From assembly GCA_008933525.1 (NCBI GenBank), contig WBUV01000054.1:1-11948 (forward strand): DNA of 11,948 bases, given 5' to 3'. Of the stretch, positions 8,003-11,948 are shown in pieces. The notes under the pieces were generated by a model. It was not told the origin of the DNA. It saw only the letters and a list, made by a program, of their open reading frames with translations, and ran no database searches. Positions within the stretch are counted from its first letter, which is position 1; every line of letters begins with the position of its first letter. This stretch comes from Bacteroidales bacterium (GTDB lineage Bacteria; Bacteroidota; Bacteroidia; Bacteroidales; Tenuifilaceae). The position numbers and the translations under genes are program-made.

Positions 8003-10995
8003 GCTTCATTTTACCTCAACCAAGTCCTGGAAGAAGTTGGTTGGAAACCGACCGCGACCAAGAGGTGAGCGTGGTAACAGTTAACGCCGAGGGAAAACCG
8101 GTTAACTGCTCAAACCTTGAAATGGAACTCTATAAACTTGAATGGCGTTGGTGGTGGGAACAACCCGAAACTGGCGATGCCAACTACGTTAGCCAAAGTT
8201 ACGATAGGCTTGTTAAGCGCGAGCGTTTTAGTACGGTTAACGGGAAAGCCACGGTTAAACTCAGGGTTAATTATCCAGAATGGGGACGTTTCTACCTAAA
8301 AATAACAAATAAAAGCAACGGAAATAGTGCTGGGGGATATGTTTACTTGGATTGGCCATACGACTCTGGAAAATCGCAGGCTAACCGCCCTGGCGGAGCA
8401 AACGTTCTGGCAATTGCCGCAAACAAATCGGCTTGTAATGTTGGTGAGAAGTTTAAGTTAACAATTCCAGGCGCAGAAAACTCAAGAGCATTAATCAGCA
8501 TTGAAAACGGCTCAAAGGTTATAAAAGCATACTGGGTTGATGCTTCGCAGGCAACCAACATTGTGGATATTGAGGCAACAGAAGAGATGGCCCCCAATGC
8601 TTACCTTCACGTTACCTTAGTTCAACCTCATAAGGATAAGGCGAATGATTTGCCAATGCGACTCTATGGTATCACCAAAATGGAAGTAAATAACCCCGAA
8701 ACAATTCTTCAGCCCGAAATTGTTATGGCCGATGAGTTAAAATCGGAAAAACCAGTTGAGATAACTGTTAAGGAGAAGAATGGCAAGAAGATGAGTTTCA
8801 CACTGGCTATGGTCGACGAGGGACTACTCGATATCAACAGGTTTAAAACACCAAATCCACACTCCGAATTCTACACCCGCGAGGCTATTGGCGTAAAAAC
8901 CTGGGATTTATACAACGATGTTATTGGCGCTTACGGCGGTAAAATGGAGCGTTTAATATCTGTTGGTGGCGACGATAACCTTAAACCTAACGATGGAGAC
9001 CAAGCACAACGTTTCAAGCCAGTTGTCAGATTCTTTGGTCCTTATATTCTGGAGAAGGGAGACCGTAAAAAAATCAACTTCAATATGACCAACTACATTG
9101 GTAGCGTTAGAATTATGGTTGTTGCTGCCAACGAGGGCGCTTATGGCTGGGCGGAAAAGGCTTGTCCTGTTCGTAACGATTTGATGGTTATGGCCACACT
9201 GCCACGTGTCCTTGGACCACAGGAAAGCATTAAACTTCCAGTGAACGTATTCACCATGTCGCCCGATATGAAAAAGGTTAAGGTGAAAGTAAAAACCACT
9301 TCGAACCTGAAAATTCAGGGTGATAATGAACAAACCTTGAGTTTCTCGAAACCGGGCGATAAGATTATTTTCTTCGATTTCAAGGTTGAAAACCAGATTG
9401 GGCCAGCCAAAGTTGAGGTTGTAGCCGAAGGTAACGGAATCAAGTCAACACAAACCATCGATATTATGGTTCGCAACCCAATATCGGAGGTTACACGTAG
9501 TATTGACACCTTAGTTCCTGCAAACGGCAAACTGAGTATCGATTTTAACACCTTTGGTGTTAGCGGAACCAACGAGGCTGTGCTTGAAGCATCGGTAATG
9601 CCACCATTGAACCTCAAAAAACGTTTGGATGAACTTATCCGTTATCCCCACGGGTGTGTTGAGCAAACCACATCGGGAGCATTCCCTCAAATTTACCTAG
9701 GGCAACTTGTTGAGTTGACATCGGAACAGCAACAAAATACAAATTACTTCATCTCCGAGGCGATTAAAAAACTTTCTCGTTTCCAGAATAACGACGGTAG
9801 TTTCCGCTACTGGCCATCGTATATGTACGGCGACGACTGGAGTACCAGTTACGTTGGTCACTTCCTAGTGGAGGCACAGGATAAAGGTTACGATATTCCT
9901 CAAGGAATGATTTCGAGCTGGGTAAGTTATCAAAGTAAAGCGGCTCGCAGTTACACTCATCAAAGTAGCGGGTATTACAATAATGAGTTGATGCAGGCTT
10001 ACAGACTTTACACCCTTGCACTGGCTAAGAAACAAGAAATTGGTGCAATGAATAAGTTGAAGGAGCAACAACTCGGTTTAGTTGCGAAGATGCGCTTGGC
10101 TGCAGCTTATGCATTAATTGGACAAACCGAAACCGCCGAGGCAATTGTTGAAAATGTACCGTTGACCATTAACTACTACCGTGAACTTAGCTATACATAT
10201 GGTTCAAGTAATCGCGACAAAGGTATCGTTCTTGAGACTATGCTACTGTTGAAACAGGATTCGAAGGCCTACCCTATTGCAATTGAACTAAGCAAATCTC
10301 TATCGAGCAACTCTTGGATGAGCACTCAGGAAACAGCTGTAAGCCTTATGGCACTTTCCCGAATGAGCATTGGCAAAGGGAAAAGTGATAACCTTAAGTT
10401 GAAGTACAACTTGAACGGAAACTCCAAATCAATCTCAAGCGAAAAACCTGTAGCACGCGACCAAATGGCCATTGCCGATGGCAAGAATGCTGTTGAGTTC
10501 AACAACTCTGCGAAGAATCCTATTTATGCAAGTATTGTTCTTAAAGGTATTCCTGAGCAAGGCGAGGAGAAAACGTTTGAAAACAACATCAACATGACGG
10601 TTAATTATATTGCAAGCAATGGCTCAACTCTGAATCCTGCAAATTTGAAGAAGGGAACAGACTTTACCTGTGAGGTTACAATTACCAACCCAGGAGTTCG
10701 TGGCGAGTTAAAGGAGATGGCGTTAACGCAGATTTTCCCTTCGGGATGGGAGATTCAGAATGCCCGTTTTGAGGAATCGGCTGACCAGTCGAAGATGAAC
10801 TTCGACTATCAGGATATCCGCGACGATAGAGTAATCACCTATTTCAGTCTACGACCAAATACTAGCAAGAAATTCACCCTTAAGTTAACAGCAACGTACG
10901 CAGGTAAGTACTATATGCCCGGCCCATACTGCGAGGCGATGTATGATAACACCATTGCTGCGGCACAAAAGGGTGGTTGGGTTGTTGTTGAATAA
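7912..10995 (+). CDS. Bacterial alpha-2-macroglobulin, C-terminal part with thioester
   Basis: This is the second part of the macroglobulin gene. Its family sequence really begins at 7753; 7912 is only the first GTG in this frame and is unlikely to be a natural start. In order I see a macroglobulin domain (GRVFEQGGDFSID), the conserved WRWWW (codons 8143-8157), and a bait-region-type domain ending in VDEGLLDINRFKTPNPHSEF (from 8812) and a GGDD motif. Then comes the core A2M domain with VRFFGPYILEKGD and RIMVVAANEG (about 9020-9280). The thioester site is YPHGCVEQTT, with Cys codon 9655-9657 and Gln codon 9664-9666, so the Cys-Gln bond that attaches trapped proteases should form. The helical thioester domain and a C-terminal beta domain (VTITNPGVRGELKEM, IFPSGWEIQ) follow. 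The stop is a normal TAA. Apart from the one shift, the gene is intact end to end. Confidence 0.87.
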   Translation: MVFKGRVFEQGGDFSIDLFSKTFNPFNENVGFILPQPSPGRSWLETDRDQEVSVVTVNAEGKPVNCSNLEMELYKLEWRWWWEQPETGDANYVSQSYDRLVKRERFSTVNGKATVKLRVNYPEWGRFYLKITNKSNGNSAGGYVYLDWPYDSGKSQANRPGGANVLAIAANKSACNVGEKFKLTIPGAENSRALISIENGSKVIKAYWVDASQATNIVDIEATEEMAPNAYLHVTLVQPHKDKANDLPMRLYGITKMEVNNPETILQPEIVMADELKSEKPVEITVKEKNGKKMSFTLAMVDEGLLDINRFKTPNPHSEFYTREAIGVKTWDLYNDVIGAYGGKMERLISVGGDDNLKPNDGDQAQRFKPVVRFFGPYILEKGDRKKINFNMTNYIGSVRIMVVAANEGAYGWAEKACPVRNDLMVMATLPRVLGPQESIKLPVNVFTMSPDMKKVKVKVKTTSNLKIQGDNEQTLSFSKPGDKIIFFDFKVENQIGPAKVEVVAEGNGIKSTQTIDIMVRNPISEVTRSIDTLVPANGKLSIDFNTFGVSGTNEAVLEASVMPPLNLKKRLDELIRYPHGCVEQTTSGAFPQIYLGQLVELTSEQQQNTNYFISEAIKKLSRFQNNDGSFRYWPSYMYGDDWSTSYVGHFLVEAQDKGYDIPQGMISSWVSYQSKAARSYTHQSSGYYNNELMQAYRLYTLALAKKQEIGAMNKLKEQQLGLVAKMRLAAAYALIGQTETAEAIVENVPLTINYYRELSYTYGSSNRDKGIVLETMLLLKQDSKAYPIAIELSKSLSSNSWMSTQETAVSLMALSRMSIGKGKSDNLKLKYNLNGNSKSISSEKPVARDQMAIADGKNAVEFNNSAKNPIYASIVLKGIPEQGEEKTFENNINMTVNYIASNGSTLNPANLKKGTDFTCEVTITNPGVRGELKEMALTQIFPSGWEIQNARFEESADQSKMNFDYQDIRDDRVITYFSLRPNTSKKFTLKLTATYAGKYYMPGPYCEAMYDNTIAAAQKGGWVVVE

Positions 10996-11001
10996 ATTTA
11001 A

Positions 11002-11017
11002 AATGGATAAATCCATT
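11002..11017. repeat. Small inverted repeat after the macroglobulin stop
   Basis: AATGGAT and ATCCATT flank a 2-base AA centre, 6 bases after the macroglobulin stop codon. It has no T-run after it and the arms are AT-rich, so it does not look like a working terminator. It may mark the edge of the inserted element or be chance. Confidence 0.4.
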
Positions 11018-11051
11018 AAAAATGTCACACCAAATGTCCACGGTTTAATCC

Positions 11052-11077
11052 TAGCCCACGGTTTAAACCGTGGGCTA
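11052..11077. repeat. Perfect 26-base palindrome next to the transposase gene
   Basis: TAGCCCACGGTTT is followed directly by its exact reverse complement. The core CCACGGTTTAA also occurs once more at 11038-11048, giving a direct repeat 18 bases apart. IS200/IS605 and REP-associated (RAYT) transposases recognise hairpins of this kind at the ends of their elements or in dispersed REP repeats, so this is probably the transposase's own DNA substrate. No match is seen on the far side of the gene. Confidence 0.85.
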
Positions 11078-11098
11078 TGGTAATATGCAATTGGGAGG

Positions 11099-11116
11099 AA
11101 ACCGTTTTAACGGTTT
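11099..11116. repeat. Second inverted repeat upstream of the transposase
   Basis: AAACCGTT, a 2-base TT centre, then AACGGTTT: an 8-base perfect stem ending 22 bases before the transposase ATG at 11139. It shares the AAACCG/CGGTTT core with the 26-base palindrome 21 bases upstream, so both look like versions of one recognition motif. In RNA it could also fold in the leader and affect translation of the transposase. Confidence 0.7.
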
Positions 11117-11138
11117 TAAAAAATCAAATCATATAACA

Positions 11139-11575
11139 ATGTCTCATTCATACAATAGAATTTGGATACACGCCATTTGGTCAACAAAAGAGCGTTTCCC
11201 TTTAATAAATTCCAATGTAGAAAAGATATTATATGCATTTATGGTTGAACAATTCAAAGAATTAGGTTGCCCAATAAGAATTATAAATGGGATTACTGAC
11301 CATATTCATTGCTTGTTTTTATTAAATCCATTGAAAACAACTGCCGAAATTATTAACAAATTAAAGGAAGTAGTTCGCATTACATTAATCAGCAAAGCAA
11401 TTTAATTGATAAATTTGCTTGGCAAACCGGATATGCTGCTTACTCTGTGAGCGAATCGGTTGTTGATAGAGTTTACGAATACATTTTAAATCAAAAAGAG
11501 CATCATCAAAAACGCTCGTTTCAAGCCGAGTACGATGAACTTATCAAATTACATAATGTCCAAAACAATATCTAA
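11139..11575 (+). pseudogene. IS200-like / REP-associated transposase, frameshifted
   Basis: The ATG at 11139 starts MSHSYNRIWIHAIWSTKERF, the typical opening of the Bacteroidota IS200-like Y1 transposase group; an in-frame ATG at 11070 lies within the palindrome and is unlikely. GITDHIHCLF carries the HUH motif (His55-Ile-His57) that binds the metal ion for single-strand DNA cleavage. After Glu77 (11367-11369) the reading frame breaks and a stop follows at 11403-11405. The family sequence continues one base back, from about 11369, as SSSHYINQQSNLIDKFAWQT, then GYAAYSVSES and YILNQKEHHQKRSF, ending at TAA 11573-11575. Restoring one A (GGAAG to GGAAAG) gives about 145 aa, the normal family length. 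The catalytic tyrosine should lie in the GYAAYSVS stretch, in the part after the break. The gene is AT-richer than pbpC beside it. Confidence 0.85.
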
Positions 11576-11610
11576 ATTGATTCAGTGTATAGCCAAGAAT
11601 ATTTGAGTAA

Positions 11611-11948
11611 ATGCTTTTCAAAAACATCAAAACAAAACACAAAATAGTGCTGGCAGGAGTCCTTCTCCTGCTGGCTTTTTTATTGGTTCCACCTGTTAAG
11701 TTTAAGAACACAACATCTACTGTGTTGCTCGACAGGAATGGTCAACTCCTATCCGCAACAGTTTCCGACGAGGGAATGTGGCAATTTCCCGAGGTGGATA
11801 CTGTACCCGAGAAATTCGCCATTTGTCTTACACAGTTCGAGGATGCCTATTTTCGTTATCATCTCGGGGTGAATCCTGTATCGGTTATACGTGCCACAAA
11901 ACAAAACATTCAGGCTCGGAGGATTGTCAGCGGTGCAAGCACTATCAC
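11611..11948 (+). CDS. pbpC: Penicillin-binding protein 1C, partial (N-terminus only)
   Basis: The ATG at 11611 opens a frame of 112 codons running off the window. Residues about 12-29 (IVLAGVLLLLAFLLVPPV) are a single membrane anchor, so the enzyme should face the periplasm. The glycosyltransferase (GT51) domain begins with motif 1, FEDAYFRYHLGV, where Glu77 is the expected catalytic base (pattern ED-xx-F-xx-H-x-G). Motif 2 starts at GASTIT, at the window end. The PBP1C assignment, rather than PBP1A/1B, rests on the short N-terminus, the STVLLDRNGQLLSA opening and the alpha-2-macroglobulin gene upstream, a pairing known in many bacteria. The transpeptidase domain lies outside the window. It starts 35 bases after the transposase frame, so the inserted element may have changed its transcription. 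Confidence 0.9.
   Translation, partial: MLFKNIKTKHKIVLAGVLLLLAFLLVPPVKFKNTTSTVLLDRNGQLLSATVSDEGMWQFPEVDTVPEKFAICLTQFEDAYFRYHLGVNPVSVIRATKQNIQARRIVSGASTI
11649..11681 (+). terminator. Terminator-like hairpin inside pbpC codons 13-24
   Basis: GCTGGCAGGAG, a 5-base loop, then CTCCTGCTGGC form an 11-pair stem (nine Watson-Crick, two G-U) followed at once by six T. This is the shape of an intrinsic terminator on the plus strand. The G-U pairs become A-C mismatches on the other strand, so the fold is strand-specific. It lies within the membrane-anchor codons, where Leu-rich coding could produce it by chance; use as an attenuator is inference. Confidence 0.4.

Noticed and set aside
9315..10071. Minus-strand open frames within the macroglobulin
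   Set aside because: They are antisense to a well-supported gene, overlap one another and resemble no protein family.
11070..11138. Longer transposase start at 11070
   Set aside because: This ATG lies in the end of the 26-base palindrome, and the added 23 residues include a product of the second inverted repeat. The family start motif begins at 11139.
11410..11417. TAAATTTG as a promoter for pbpC
   Set aside because: It matches the -7 box but lies inside the transposase coding sequence, about 190 bases before pbpC, with no -33 element; such matches are expected by chance in AT-rich DNA.

Overview
The window looks like a chromosomal segment from a Bacteroidota bacterium, probably a Bacteroidales/Marinilabiliales-type lineage. 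The coding sequence is AT-leaning and ribosome binding sites are weak or absent. Bacteroidota-type TAnnTTTG promoter boxes sit upstream of two operons. The gene families also fit: DUF3857/transglutaminase-like secreted proteins, a very large alpha-2-macroglobulin lipoprotein next to pbpC, and a Bacteroidota-type IS200-like transposase. No 16S or other marker gene is present, so the assignment rests on these features.

Left part (1-1230, minus strand): a compact three-gene operon. Transcription runs from yqeY (1230-775) into a secreted protein of unknown function (763-191), then into a lipoprotein with a PEGA-like repeat that is cut by the window edge (187-1). Gaps are 11 and 3 bases. A divergent AT-rich spacer (1231-1401) holds candidate promoters for both directions.

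Middle (1402-5266, plus strand): two exported paralogues of about 630 aa, each with an N-terminal DUF3857-type region and a transglutaminase-like fold. The second keeps the active-site cysteine (YGDC). The first has serine there (GNSAD), so the pair looks like one probable enzyme and one probable pseudoenzyme.

Right part (5432-11948, plus strand): a bacterial alpha-2-macroglobulin gene with a lipoprotein signal and an intact thioester (GCVEQ), followed by the start of pbpC, a class A penicillin-binding protein. This pairing is a known periplasmic module in which a protease trap works beside a peptidoglycan repair enzyme. Two things disturb it. The macroglobulin gene has a -1-type frameshift at about 7753, and an AT-rich IS200/REP-associated transposase gene with a strong palindrome upstream lies between it and pbpC. 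The transposase also carries a -1-type frameshift. Both shifts fit loss of one base from a short homopolymer, so sequencing error and real decay both remain open.

I see no tRNA, rRNA, CRISPR array or phage module, and no stretch over 300 bases without a gene. The points most worth a second look are the Cys-less/Cys-intact transglutaminase pair, the element separating macroglobulin from pbpC, the palindromes beside the transposase, and a terminator-like hairpin inside the first codons of pbpC. None of these by itself shows a wholly new system.
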